A DNA stretch of 24,573 nucleotides from Bacillota bacterium (GCA_023408815.1 JAEYJO010000055.1:1-24573); one strand, 5' to 3'; shown: positions 15,350 to 24,135, numbered from the stretch's first letter. Made by a program: numbers and translations. The notes: a model not told the origin generated them from the letters alone.

Positions 15350-15436
15350 ATGGATACATATCAAACATTATCTTTAATATTTCAATTCGGAGGTTTTCTA
15401 GTTGCTTTACTCGTATATGTGCATAAAACAAAATAA
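15350..15436 (+). CDS. 28-aa holin-like toxin candidate (type I toxin-like)
   Basis: The ORF encodes 28 residues: a polar start MDTYQTLSL, a single hydrophobic helix (about residues 8-24, including FGGFLVALLVYV), and a basic tail HKTK. This is the layout of the small putative holin-like toxins of Firmicutes (M-x-TYxxLSLxxxFG...), which damage the membrane and are often paired with an antisense RNA. GAGG ends nine bases before the ATG. A strong terminator follows the stop by 9 bp, so this looks like a compact independent transcript. I could not place a convincing antisense promoter. The coding call rests on the family-like N-terminus, RBS and terminator, since length alone proves nothing. Confidence 0.65.
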   Translation: MDTYQTLSLIFQFGGFLVALLVYVHKTK

Positions 15437-15444
15437 GTACTTGC

Positions 15445-15486
15445 AATAAGCTGCAAATCTATAGAATGGATTTGCAGCTTATTTTA
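15445..15486 (+). terminator. Strong terminator of the small toxin-like gene
   Basis: AATAAGCTGCAAATC (15445-15459) pairs perfectly with GATTTGCAGCTTATT (15469-15483) over a 9-base loop and continues into a T-rich tail. The stem is long and nearly symmetrical, so it could also end an antisense RNA entering from the right. Confidence 0.8.
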
Positions 15487-15560
15487 TGTAATAAAAAAGT
15501 ACTCCTCTTGTATAAAAAGCTCTTCTCCTGCACACTCTATATCCGAAAGGATGGTATACT

Positions 15561-15719
15561 ATGAAATCTAAAAACAATGAACCTAATAATACCTTTGATG
15601 ACGGTAACATCCCGGAAATAGATTTGCCGAGAAGTAAAAATCATACTAAGCCTGACTACAATGTGGAGCCGCTTCCTGAGTCATCAAGGCCGCGTCAAGA
15701 TGGACCCGGAGGGAATTAA
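15561..15719 (+). CDS. Small polar proline-rich protein ending in DGPGGN (unknown function)
   Basis: This 52-residue ORF starts with ATG after an AAAGGATGG ribosome binding site and ends at TAA (15717-15719). The product is highly polar and proline-rich (NIPEIDLPRS, EPLPESSRPR), has no hydrophobic segment or cysteine, and ends in PRQDGPGGN. I recall similar short clostridial hypothetical proteins ending in DGPGGE or DGPGGN, which suggests a conserved C-terminal tag; this has not been searched. The double glycine near the end is not followed by a core peptide, so it is not a standard bacteriocin leader. Function unknown. It is convergent with the AtpI-like gene, 28 bp away. Confidence 0.65.
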   Translation: MKSKNNEPNNTFDDGNIPEIDLPRSKNHTKPDYNVEPLPESSRPRQDGPGGN

Positions 15720-15747
15720 TTTCCCCTCGGTACATAAAGATCAATGA

Positions 15748-16128
15748 TCAGTCTTCTTTTTTTATTATGTATAAAAACGCACGGGTTATTTGAGGAAAAA
15801 ATAATGCAATGATACCAGTAAAGTCATGTAACAGCGGCACCAGTAATATATAATAAGCAATAAAACCCATTAAAAACATCCTGATAACTTTTGAAAATAA
15901 TATAATGCGAGAGGCTTTTTGTTTGTCAAATTTTACAGAATGTTGTACGGTATATACATTTAAAATAAAATTTCCGATTGAAGCTGCGCCGCCTATGATC
16001 ATACCCATCATAACAGAAAGATCGCACTTGTCCATAATTATGTAAAAACTAATTAGAATGAATGACAATCCGGTTACGCAGAAGGCCATGCTTATTATTT
16101 CTTGTTTCAATTTTTCTTGAAGTGTCAT
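15748..16128 (-). CDS. AtpI-like small membrane protein (ATP synthase subunit I family)
   Basis: I choose the start at 16128 (MTLQEKLKQ, 126 aa) because GGGAG lies six bases upstream; the two upstream in-frame ATGs are too close to it or lack one. Four hydrophobic segments are visible: about residues 12-32, 38-58, 75-97 and 99-117. A charged HSVKFDKQKASR loop lies between helices 2 and 3. This layout and GLSFILISFYII...IGGAASIGNFIL match the ATP synthase subunit I (AtpI) family, which assists F-type ATPase assembly or Mg2+ transport. No atp operon adjoins it. It instead follows kdpE on the same strand, behind two KdpE-box-like repeats, hinting at a role linked to potassium or membrane-energy stress (inference). 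Confidence 0.7.
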   Translation of the reverse strand: MTLQEKLKQEIISMAFCVTGLSFILISFYIIMDKCDLSVMMGMIIGGAASIGNFILNVYTVQHSVKFDKQKASRIILFSKVIRMFLMGFIAYYILLVPLLHDFTGIIALFFPQITRAFLYIIKKED

Positions 16129-16194
16129 AGTCATCTCCCAAAAACACAACTACCATTTGCGTGTTTTTAAGTATATCAGCTTATATGTTAGCAC

Positions 16195-16233
16195 AGCATT
16201 AAGATTTTTGCGGCAACATTAAGATAGTATAAA
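16195..16233 (-). promoter_or_regulatory. KdpE-box-like repeats upstream of the AtpI-like gene
   Basis: CATTAAGAT occurs at 16197-16205 and 16217-16225, 20 bp apart, two helical turns, as expected for tandem sites of an OmpR/PhoB-type regulator. The second copy extends to AACATTAAGATAGTATAAA (16215-16233), which matches the element before kdpD at 18 of 19 positions. A possible -10 (TATACT on the minus strand) lies at 16170-16175. Confidence 0.6.
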
Positions 16234-16245
16234 GACTGTTAAACA

Positions 16246-16962
16246 TTAACCGGATTTCCCATCGTCGCCCACACGGAGCATCCGATACCCGACGCCGATA
16301 TGTGTTTGTATATACTTGGGTTGTGAAGCATCTTTTTCAATTTTCTTTCGCAGCGTTGCCATAAAAACACGCAGGGCAGGAATATCACTGGAATAACTTC
16401 CCCATATCTCCTGAAGAATAAAATTATGTGTTAAGACCTTCCCGACATTTTTGGCCAGCAAACACAAGAGCTTATACTCCATGGGTGTCAGATGTATTTC
16501 CTCATCGTCTATCCACACACAGCCCGCAGCATAATCGATTTTCATATTCTCATTCGTAAATACGGTCGCGTCTCTTTGCAGTTTTTCACTGTCATAACGT
16601 ACCCTGCGCAGACTGACTCGCAGTCTCGCCAGAAGTTCATCCACACTGAACGGTTTGGTCAGATAATCGTCCGCACCGGCATCCAGGGCATCTATCTTAT
16701 CCCGATCTTCGCTGCGTGCACTTACTACAATAATGGGCATATTAGACCATGTCCGAACCTTTTTGATAACATCTATACCATTCATGTCCGGAAGTCCTAA
16801 ATCCAGAATCATGATATCCGGCTTCCTGGATACTGCTTCTAAGATCGAGCCTTTGCCAGTTCCTGCCGTATGATATTGATAGCTTTGTGTCTCAAGGGTG
16901 GTTGTGATTAACTTTTGAACGGCCTTGTCATCTTCCACAACCAAAATCAATGGTTTATTCAT
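16246..16962 (-). CDS. kdpE: KdpE response regulator
   Basis: This OmpR/PhoB-type regulator has 238 residues when started at 16962 (MNKPLILVVEDD), nine bases after AGGAGG. An ATG two codons earlier is too close to that site. The receiver domain (1-120) carries acidic pair Glu10-Asp11, phosphoacceptor Asp54 (MILDLGLPDM), and the conserved Lys in DDYLTKPFSVDELLAR. The winged-helix domain (about 135-232) includes LTPMEYKLLCLLAKNVGKVLTH and the terminal GVGYRM motif. It overlaps the end of kdpD, so the pair is co-translated. Phosphorylated KdpE would activate the kdp operon. Matching elements at 24340-24358, 19731-19749 and 16215-16233 are its likely binding sites. Confidence 0.95.
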   Translation of the reverse strand: MNKPLILVVEDDKAVQKLITTTLETQSYQYHTAGTGKGSILEAVSRKPDIMILDLGLPDMNGIDVIKKVRTWSNMPIIVVSARSEDRDKIDALDAGADDYLTKPFSVDELLARLRVSLRRVRYDSEKLQRDATVFTNENMKIDYAAGCVWIDDEEIHLTPMEYKLLCLLAKNVGKVLTHNFILQEIWGSYSSDIPALRVFMATLRKKIEKDASQPKYIQTHIGVGYRMLRVGDDGKSG

Positions 16963-19651
16963 GAACATTTACCTCCTCTGCCCGCAAGGTAAATACGAAT
17001 ACCGTACCCTGCGGCATATTATCTCTTACATAAATAGTTCCCCCATGCGCATTGATAATAGATTTGCACAGCGGCAGACCCAATCCAAGTCCACGCCGGC
17101 TGTCCGAACTAATATTTTTAGCCGTATAAAACATATCAAACAGTTTTTCCTTTGCCGAATCCGGAATACCTGAACCATCATCGGCTATTTCGACTCGAAT
17201 AAATGCTCCTTCTCTTTTTGCCGAAATCACAATGCTCGAGCCTTCCTGTGTATATTTGATTGCGTTATCAATAATATTGATAATAACCTGAATGATAAGC
17301 CGTGAATCCATCCGAGCCATTAAAAATTCATCCTCCAGCACAGTTTCCATTTTATGTTCCACACTTCGCCGATTGATATGAAGTAATGCTTCTCTGATCA
17401 CATCTTCCAAAAGTTCCGGCTGCATGTTCAGATTCAGCATTCCATTGTCGATCCGGGTAATGGACAGCAGGTTTTCCACCAAATTTATCAGCCACAGGGA
17501 ATCGTCATAAATATCGGTATACAGTCCCTGTTTTTGCTCCTCGCTTAGAACTTTGGAATTACCTCTGAGAATACCGGCATTGCCGGAGATGCTGGTGAGA
17601 GGCGTACGCAAGTCATGAGAAATTGCACGCAGGAGGTTGGCCCTGAGCTGCTCCTGCTGCATCTGCATAGATATTTGTTTTTGTGTTTCACTCAGCCATT
17701 CTTTTTCCAAAGCCAAGGCACACTCACCCAGCATGGCAATTACCAGGCTCTTTTCAAACATCTCCAAAGAAACATGCTTTTCCATAACAATTCCTACGAC
17801 GGCAAACACTTTATCTTTTCCCCGTACCGCCAGATATAGGCATTTGGCGGCAGAAAGGGTATTTGTGGTAGCTCCGGCCCGCTTGTTATTTTTATAGACC
17901 CACTCCGCCACCGCGAGCTCATCCTCTCTAATATATTTTTGCAAATCTTCCTCATCTTCGCAGCCGAACACCATAGGAGCGGATAATGTATTTTCCTTAC
18001 TAAGATAAAAAATCACAATTCTGTCAAGCAATTTAACCATTTGCTGCGCCGTTTCTTTTATAATTTCCGATTGATTGCTTGCCTGCTGCAGTTTTTGGCT
18101 TGTTTCCAGAAGCACTTCTGTCCGATAAGCCTTTTGCGCATCCTGACGGGCCTGCTCCTTTACTCTCTTCGTCAAAGTACTGGTAATGAGAGAAGCTGCC
18201 AGCATGACAATAAAGGTAACCGGATAACTTGGAAGGGCTGCCTGTAAAGAAAACTGGGGCTCTGTAAAAACAAAGTTAAACACCAGAACGCCCAGAACGG
18301 AGGATAACGCACTGTATATTCTTCCTCTCGTAACGATGGAATTAAAAAGTACACCTAAAATAAATGTAGTGATGATGTTTGCTTCACTAAAGCCAAGAAA
18401 ATCGAACCATAGTCCGATCAATGTACACGCAATTAAAATTCCTATCGTTTTAAAAGAATCCACCGGCGAAAATTCTGCCGGTTTTACGAACTTAGGCCGG
18501 CGCAAATGGTAAGAGGGATTGGTATCAGGAATAATATAAATATCTAAATTAGGGGCCAGCATAGACAGTTTATCAACAAAATTAGTTTTTACCAGCCATC
18601 TTTTCATATGACTGGATCGCCCTATAACAATTTTGGATACTCGGCTCACCTTTGCATATTCCGCAATTTGTCCCGGAACATCCTCCCCATATACAGTAGC
18701 AATTTGTGCTCCAAGCTGCTCTGCAAGCCTTACATGTTCTCTCAGCCTCGTTCTGCTTTTGTCTTCATACTCTGCTATTTCTGTAGTTTGTACAAACAAC
18801 GCTGTAAAAGTACCATGAAATGCGTCAGCCATTCTCGCCGCTGTACGGATTACTTTAGCATTGGAAGGTGCCGGAGATAAACAAACCAATATATGCTCGT
18901 TAGAATAAGCACCGCTGTTTTTTGATGGCTCGTTGTTTTGTGCCGCAATACGGTTAACCTGATCTGCCGTGATCCGCAGCGCAATTTCACGAAGGGCAAT
19001 CAGGTTTTCCTTCGTAAAGAAATTAGAAAGAGCGCGCTGTGCCTGCTCTTCGCTGTAAACCTTCCCTTTATTCAGACGTTCAAGGAGTTCTTCAGGCTCA
19101 ATATCCACGACCTCAATCTGATCGGCACTGTCAAATACACTGTCTGGAATACGTTCTCGTACCGTGATCCCTGTAATGGCGAACACTACATCGTTAAGGC
19201 TTTCAATATGCTGAACATTAATAGTAGTATATACATCTATGCCTGCACGCAGCAGCTCTTCCACATCCTGATAACGTTTAGCATGACGGCACCCCTCGGC
19301 ATTCGTATGGGCCAGTTCATCTACCAAAATCAGTTCAGGCCGTCTGCGGAGAGCTTCATCCAAATCGAACTCCTTTAATATCATATTTTTATAGTTCAAC
19401 TCCAAAAATGGCAGGACCTCCAGATTGCCTAAAAGAGCGGCCGTTTCAGGACGGGCATGCGGTTCTATATATCCTGCCACAACATCGACACCATTGCTTT
19501 TGACTTCCTGCGCATCTTTCAACATAGCAAAGGTCTTGCCGACACCAGCCGCATAACCGAAGTAAATTTTCAGTAACCCGCATTTCTTTTCGTTAGCCGT
19601 AACGGTTTGCTGCTTGGAAACAACACCAGAAAATATATGATCGTTTCCCAT
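16955..19651 (-). CDS. kdpD: KdpD sensor histidine kinase
   Basis: With the start at 19651 (MGNDHIF) the protein has 898 residues. AGAGGG lies seven bases upstream; the ATG seven codons earlier has no ribosome binding site. The KdpD N-domain has Walker A GYAAGVGKT (32-40) and the LVDELAHTNAEG motif. A universal-stress-protein-like domain follows (HILVCLSPAPSNAKVI), then four membrane helices (DUF4118, about 400-510), a GAF-like region, and the kinase core. That core has the phospho-His at about 679 in ISHDLRTPLTSISGN, then DDGSGIP and GLGLGLPL in the ATPase. It senses low K+ or ionic stress and phosphorylates KdpE. All catalytic motifs are intact although kdpB is broken. It overlaps kdpE by 8 bp. 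Confidence 0.95.
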   Translation of the reverse strand: MGNDHIFSGVVSKQQTVTANEKKCGLLKIYFGYAAGVGKTFAMLKDAQEVKSNGVDVVAGYIEPHARPETAALLGNLEVLPFLELNYKNMILKEFDLDEALRRRPELILVDELAHTNAEGCRHAKRYQDVEELLRAGIDVYTTINVQHIESLNDVVFAITGITVRERIPDSVFDSADQIEVVDIEPEELLERLNKGKVYSEEQAQRALSNFFTKENLIALREIALRITADQVNRIAAQNNEPSKNSGAYSNEHILVCLSPAPSNAKVIRTAARMADAFHGTFTALFVQTTEIAEYEDKSRTRLREHVRLAEQLGAQIATVYGEDVPGQIAEYAKVSRVSKIVIGRSSHMKRWLVKTNFVDKLSMLAPNLDIYIIPDTNPSYHLRRPKFVKPAEFSPVDSFKTIGILIACTLIGLWFDFLGFSEANIITTFILGVLFNSIVTRGRIYSALSSVLGVLVFNFVFTEPQFSLQAALPSYPVTFIVMLAASLITSTLTKRVKEQARQDAQKAYRTEVLLETSQKLQQASNQSEIIKETAQQMVKLLDRIVIFYLSKENTLSAPMVFGCEDEEDLQKYIREDELAVAEWVYKNNKRAGATTNTLSAAKCLYLAVRGKDKVFAVVGIVMEKHVSLEMFEKSLVIAMLGECALALEKEWLSETQKQISMQMQQEQLRANLLRAISHDLRTPLTSISGNAGILRGNSKVLSEEQKQGLYTDIYDDSLWLINLVENLLSITRIDNGMLNLNMQPELLEDVIREALLHINRRSVEHKMETVLEDEFLMARMDSRLIIQVIINIIDNAIKYTQEGSSIVISAKREGAFIRVEIADDGSGIPDSAKEKLFDMFYTAKNISSDSRRGLGLGLPLCKSIINAHGGTIYVRDNMPQGTVFVFTLRAEEVNVHE

Positions 19652-19685
19652 CTTCACGCCCTCTTCTTTCATAGAATGTTAAAAG

Positions 19686-19749
19686 ATTATATCACATAAA
19701 AAATTATTATTGTATTATAATTACCCATTTAACATTAAGATAGCATAAA
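19686..19749 (-). promoter_or_regulatory. kdpDE control region with KdpE-like box
   Basis: AACATTAAGATAGCATAAA (19731-19749; TTTATGCTATCTTAATGTT on the minus strand) lies in the 107-bp gap between kdpC and kdpD. Two TATAAT -10 candidates follow on the minus strand at 19714-19719 and 19686-19691. The second would give a leader of about 28 nt before the chosen kdpD start. This suggests kdpDE has its own, probably self-regulated, promoter besides read-through from kdpC. Confidence 0.6.
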
Positions 19750-19758
19750 TACCCGGTT

Positions 19759-20397
19759 TTATTTTGACGTTTGTTCCGCCAATCCTAACTCCTTCACAAT
19801 TTCAAGATTTACCTTCAGGACATTAACTGTTTCTTCTCCAAAAATGCCCAGAATCTTATCCTGCGTATTTTTTTTCACAATGTCCTCCAACAGTTCCCCG
19901 GGCAGCCCGGTCGTCTCAACTAAAGCAGGAATTTGAACTGCCGCTGAAGCAAGGCTGATATGTGGGTCAAGACCGGACCCCGAAGCCGTTAACAGATCTG
20001 TAGGAATATCTTCTTTATCAATAGAAGGATTCGCAGACAGAAATTTCTCAATATCGGCTTTCACTCGTTTGACCAGCTCCGGATTGGTGGGCGCATAGTT
20101 TCTGGAACCGGAACTGACTCCTGTATAATTACCATTCGCCTTGTCCTCCTGTGTGTATGTGTTATAATTCACTGCAGAAGGACGGCCCTTCATAAACCGC
20201 GGATCAGTAAAATCCTGCCCGATCAATTCTGAGCCTGCATTCCGCCCGTCGATCGTAACGAGACTGCCGTTTGCCTGACGGGGAAAAATGATCTGACTTA
20301 TTCCTGTAAGCAGAAGGGGATACCCCAATCCGCAGATCAGGAGCATAACCGCTGAAATAAGCAGCGGACTCTTGATTCCTTTTAAAAGTTTTATCAT
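19759..20397 (-). CDS. kdpC: KdpC, potassium-transporting ATPase subunit C
   Basis: The 212-residue subunit has one N-terminal membrane helix (about 11-33, LLISAVMLLICGLGYPLLLTG) and an extracytoplasmic domain with the family motifs IGQDFTDPRFMKGRPSAVNYN-like (58-79) and GSGLDPHISLASAAVQIPAL (about 146-165). KdpC stabilises the KdpA-KdpB complex. GGAGAGGAG lies about ten bases before the ATG, and the gene begins 32 bp after the leftover stop of kdpB. It appears intact. Without a working KdpB it would have no functional complex unless another KdpB exists in the cell. Confidence 0.95.
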   Translation of the reverse strand: MIKLLKGIKSPLLISAVMLLICGLGYPLLLTGISQIIFPRQANGSLVTIDGRNAGSELIGQDFTDPRFMKGRPSAVNYNTYTQEDKANGNYTGVSSGSRNYAPTNPELVKRVKADIEKFLSANPSIDKEDIPTDLLTASGSGLDPHISLASAAVQIPALVETTGLPGELLEDIVKKNTQDKILGIFGEETVNVLKVNLEIVKELGLAEQTSK

Positions 20398-20429
20398 ATT
20401 TTATAATCTCCTCTCCGATTGCATAAAGC

Positions 20430-22348
20430 CTATATCCCAAGAATAGTCAGCATCGGCGCAATCAGCAAATCAATCGATTTAATACCTGCAAAGGGGGCAA
20501 TAATACCTCCCAGGCCGTAAATCAGCATATTTCGTGATAGCATTTTTTCTGCGGTATTACCGCCATGAACATTGCCGGAATAATTGCAAAATATTTGGCG
20601 ATATCATTGGCTATGCTAAATGTTGTCAGGGAACCTCGCGTAATCAAAAGCTGCTTCCCGATTTCCACCACATCCAAGATCTTGGTGGGATCAGAATCTA
20701 AATCTATCATGTTTGCCGCTTCCTTAGCCGCCTGAGTTCCGCTGTTCATGGCAATGCCTACATTAGCCTGCGCGAGAGCAGGGGCATCATTCGTACCATC
20801 TCCCGTCATGGCAACAATTTTCCCTTCGGCCTGCTCGGCCTTGATTGCCCTGATCTTATCTTCCGGCCTGCATTCCGCTATGAAGCTGTCTACACCTGCT
20901 TCCTGCGCAATAGTCGCTGCAGTCAGTGGATTGTCGCCTGTGCACATGATGGTCTTGATACCAATAGACCGTAATCTTTCGAAACGTTCCACCAATCCCT
21001 CTTTGATGGTGTCTTTTAAATAAATGATTCCCAGGATGCGGTTCCCAACACAGACTGCTAAAGGTGTTCCGCCCAGCTTTGCAACCTCGTTTGTCCGCTT
21101 TTCCAGATCCTCGGGAATAGAGCCGCCCAGATTCTGTACATACTTTTGAATAGCATCCGATGCGCCTTTACGGATTCTTGTGCCATCCGGAAGATTGACG
21201 CCACTCATGCGCGTCTGTGCGGTGAACTCCACAAACTCCGTTCCCGCTATATCCTCATTAATCTTGCCGCTTAACTGCCCGCCAAGCTTTACTATGGACT
21301 TTCCTTCGGGAGTATCATCTTTCAGTGAACTGAGCACAGTATAACGAATCAATTCCTGTTCATTTACATTACCTACGGGAATAAATTTTGCTGCCATACG
21401 GTTTCCGTAGGTAATAGTACCTGTTTTGTCGAGAATCATGGTATCCACATCACCGCATATCTCAACGGCTTTGCCGGACATTGCAATAACATTAAAACGT
21501 GTTACGCGGTCCATACCAGCGATACCGATGGCAGACAGCAAACCTCCGATGGTTGTGGGGATCAGGCAGACCATCAGGGCGATCATCGTAGAAATTTGTA
21601 AGCGCACCCCGCTGTAAACAGCGATGGGGTAAAGGCTGACTATTACTATCAGAAAGATGATCGTCAGACTGACAAGGAGTGTATTAAGCGCTATCTCATT
21701 AGGCGTCTTCCTGCGGGAAGCCCCTTCAACCAGCGCAATCATTTTATCAATGAAAGATTCTCCCGGATTGGATGTGATCCGAATTTTCAGCTGATCGCTG
21801 ACTACCGTTGTGCCACCGGTTACCGACGAGAAATCGCCGCCGCTTTCCTTAAGTACAGGCGCTGACTCTCCGGTAATAGCGGATTCATCCACCGAGGCAA
21901 TTCCTTCGATCACTTCACCGTCATTCGGGATCAGCTCTCCGCTTTTCACCAGCACTATATTACCTTTTTCCAATGTGCCGGCACTTACTATCATTTCCGT
22001 ATTATCTTCTTTCAGGATTCGGGCTTGCATATCTTTCTGAGTCTTCTTAAGACTTTCTGCCTGCGCTTTGCCGCGCCCCTCCGCTACCGCTTCCGCAAAA
22101 TTCGCAAATAAAAGGGTTAAAAAAAGAAGAGCAGATACTATGAAATTATATAGCACCATACTGTTACCTTCGTCTCCGAACAAACCCGGAAAGAAACAGG
22201 TCAGAAGCGTTATCCCGAACCCGATTTCCACTACAAACATGACAGGATTCTTCATCATATACAAAGGATTTAGCTTCATAAATGCCCCGATAATGGAGGA
22301 TCTCATAATATCCCCTGTAATGAATTTTGTTTTCTTTGCTTTGCTCAT
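20430..22348 (-). pseudogene. kdpB: kdpB with internal deletion and frameshift (K+-ATPase subunit B remnant)
   Basis: The first 600 codons encode a normal P-type ATPase subunit: TGES (159-162, with the Ser phosphorylated in E. coli KdpB), phosphorylation site D307 in DKTGT, TGDGTNDAPALAQ, and helix 5 with SIANDIAKYF (D582, K585). After MAVIPQ the frame runs into KKCYHEIC and stops at 20522. From the same point (junction about 20549-20553) the -1 frame reads AEKMLSRNMLIYGLGGIIAP and on to a stop at 20430-20432, which is the normal KdpB C-terminus with helix 7. Compared with E. coli KdpB, about 45 residues containing helix 6 are missing. The 608-aa product is therefore truncated, and even restoring the frame would leave helix 6 absent. 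GAGGAGG precedes the start, 13 bp after kdpA. Confidence 0.88.
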
Positions 22349-22361
22349 AATAATATCCTCC

Positions 22362-24038
22362 TCAACTCCACAAAATCATGTGTTCAGCAATCGGTCCAAG
22401 GATCAGTGCCGGAAAGAATGTGAGTGCGGCAATGATAAGAACAACCATAAGAAGAGCAATGGTAAACGTTCTTGTGTCGGTTCTTAATGTGCCGATAGAT
22501 TCACTGACCGGTTGCTTGAGCATAAGTGAACTTGCAACAGCCATCATTATGATGATGGACAAATAGCGCCCGAAGAACATAGCCAGCCCTGTCGTAATGT
22601 TCCAAAAATACGTATTATCACTCAGCCCTTCAAAGCCGGAGCCATTGTTGGCGGCAGCGGACGTGAATTCGTACAGTACCTGCGTAAGTCCATGATGCCC
22701 CGGGTTACTGATTCCCGCCAATCCTGCCGGAATCGCTACTGCCAGTGCCGAAAAGAACAGGATTATCAGCGGGTGGATAATAATGCCTAGCGCAGTCAGT
22801 TTCATTTCCCCGCCTTCGATCTTTTTCGCCAGATATTCCGGTGTGCGGCCAACCATCAGCCCGCAGATAAATACCGTCAGAATCACATACATCAGCATGT
22901 TCATCAATCCTACACCTTTGCCGCCAAATATCAGGTTGAGCATCATATTCATGAGTGAAACCATTCCACCGATCGGCGTCAGAGTATCGTGCATGTTATT
23001 GGTACTGCCGGTAGTAAAGGCAGTTGTTACCGTTGTGAAGAGTGCGGATTGGGCAACTCCGAACCGCATTTCTTTGCCTTCCATATTACCCATAGTCTGA
23101 TCTAATCCCACCTGCGCAAGTGCCGGGTTTCCAGCCCGTTCTGCCGCATAGCAGACTCCGATTCCCACAATAAAGAGAAAAAACATTACAGCAAAAATGG
23201 GTTTGGCTTCGTTATTGCGGTTTCGTACCATAAGACCAAACATAACAACGCAGGAACCCGGCAACAGCATCATGGAAAGTATTTCGATCATATTGGATAG
23301 AACTGTTGGATTTTCAAATGGCGTTGTCGCATTAGCTCCGAAAAACCCTCCGCCATTGGTTCCCAGATGCTTGATCGATTCCAGCGATGCAACCGGCCCC
23401 ATGGCTATGTCCTGATATTTTCCTTCAATCGTCTGCACAGTTATATCAGGTGACATGTTCTGTACGGTACCCTGAGATACAAGCAACAGTCCGACGATGA
23501 CGGAAAGCGGTAAGAGAACCCGCGTCGTAATACGAACAAAATCCGAATAAAAGTTTCCCATGGTTTTTGTCTTTCCCGAAAAGCCGCGGACAATAGCTGT
23601 AGCTGCGGAAAAACCGGTGGCCGCAGAAGTAAACATCATAAAGATAATCACCAGCATCTGGCTTAGATACGAAAGCCCGGATTCACCGTAGTAATGCTGA
23701 AGGTTCGTATTTGTCATAAAGCTGATGATGGTATGAAAGGACAGCACAGGCTCCATTCCTCGGATGCCGTTGGGATTAAAAATTGGAAGGGCCTGAATTC
23801 TTAAAATCAGATATCCTGTAAGCACCATAATTGCATTGGTTGCCAACATCGCCAAGACATACTGCTTCCAGCTCATTTCTTTTCTGTCAATTCCACATAT
23901 ACGGTAAATTGTATTGTCCACCCGATCAAAAAACGGATCGGCAAAGGTTCTTTGACCGACCGCAATGTGATACATGTATTTCCCCATCGGTAGAATTAAA
24001 CCAACAAAGATTATCAGAATTATTATAATTTGCAGCAT
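22362..24038 (-). CDS. kdpA: KdpA, potassium-transporting ATPase channel-like subunit
   Basis: The 558-residue membrane protein has the usual length and about ten transmembrane helices. The four selectivity-filter/P-loop regions are present: TNTNLQHYYGESGLSYLSQM, GTNGGGFFGANATTPFENP, FTTGSTNNMHDTLTPIGG and FTSAAANNGSGFEGLS. It binds K+ from outside and passes it to the KdpB ion path. The start (MLQIIIILIIFVG) has an AAGGCGG site about eight bases upstream and lies 19 bp after kdpF. The gene appears intact, so it is the pump subunit KdpB, not the channel subunit, that is damaged. Confidence 0.96.
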   Translation of the reverse strand: MLQIIIILIIFVGLILPMGKYMYHIAVGQRTFADPFFDRVDNTIYRICGIDRKEMSWKQYVLAMLATNAIMVLTGYLILRIQALPIFNPNGIRGMEPVLSFHTIISFMTNTNLQHYYGESGLSYLSQMLVIIFMMFTSAATGFSAATAIVRGFSGKTKTMGNFYSDFVRITTRVLLPLSVIVGLLLVSQGTVQNMSPDITVQTIEGKYQDIAMGPVASLESIKHLGTNGGGFFGANATTPFENPTVLSNMIEILSMMLLPGSCVVMFGLMVRNRNNEAKPIFAVMFFLFIVGIGVCYAAERAGNPALAQVGLDQTMGNMEGKEMRFGVAQSALFTTVTTAFTTGSTNNMHDTLTPIGGMVSLMNMMLNLIFGGKGVGLMNMLMYVILTVFICGLMVGRTPEYLAKKIEGGEMKLTALGIIIHPLIILFFSALAVAIPAGLAGISNPGHHGLTQVLYEFTSAAANNGSGFEGLSDNTYFWNITTGLAMFFGRYLSIIIMMAVASSLMLKQPVSESIGTLRTDTRTFTIALLMVVLIIAALTFFPALILGPIAEHMILWS

Positions 24039-24057
24039 ATTTCGTTCCGCCTTCCCG

Positions 24058-24135
24058 TTAAAACTTTTCCGGATTTACAAGAGCATATACCAAATATCCT
24101 GCCAATCCCACAATTAATATTCCAAGAACTATCAT
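24058..24135 (-). CDS. kdpF: KdpF, small subunit of the Kdp ATPase
   Basis: This 25-residue ORF encodes a single hydrophobic helix (MIVLGILIVGLAGYLVYALV) followed by NPEKF, the typical KdpF pattern. KdpF stabilises the KdpFABC complex in the membrane. GAGGAGG lies seven to eight bases before the ATG. It sits directly in front of kdpA, as in other kdpFABC operons, and overlaps no other feature. It is short, but context and sequence together make the call firm. Confidence 0.88.
   Translation of the reverse strand: MIVLGILIVGLAGYLVYALVNPEKF

Noticed and set aside
15437..15560. Antisense antitoxin RNA opposite the toxin-like gene
   Set aside because: Only weak -35/-10 matches are visible on the minus strand, so no feature was called, though an antisense RNA remains possible.
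20549..20553. Programmed -1 frameshift making a full-length KdpB
   Set aside because: A run of six A is present, but shifting frame would still leave about 45 residues, including helix 6, missing. A deletion explains the data better.
22068..22487. 139-aa plus-strand open frame opposite kdpA/kdpB
   Set aside because: It lies fully antisense to two conserved genes, has biased composition and no start signal.
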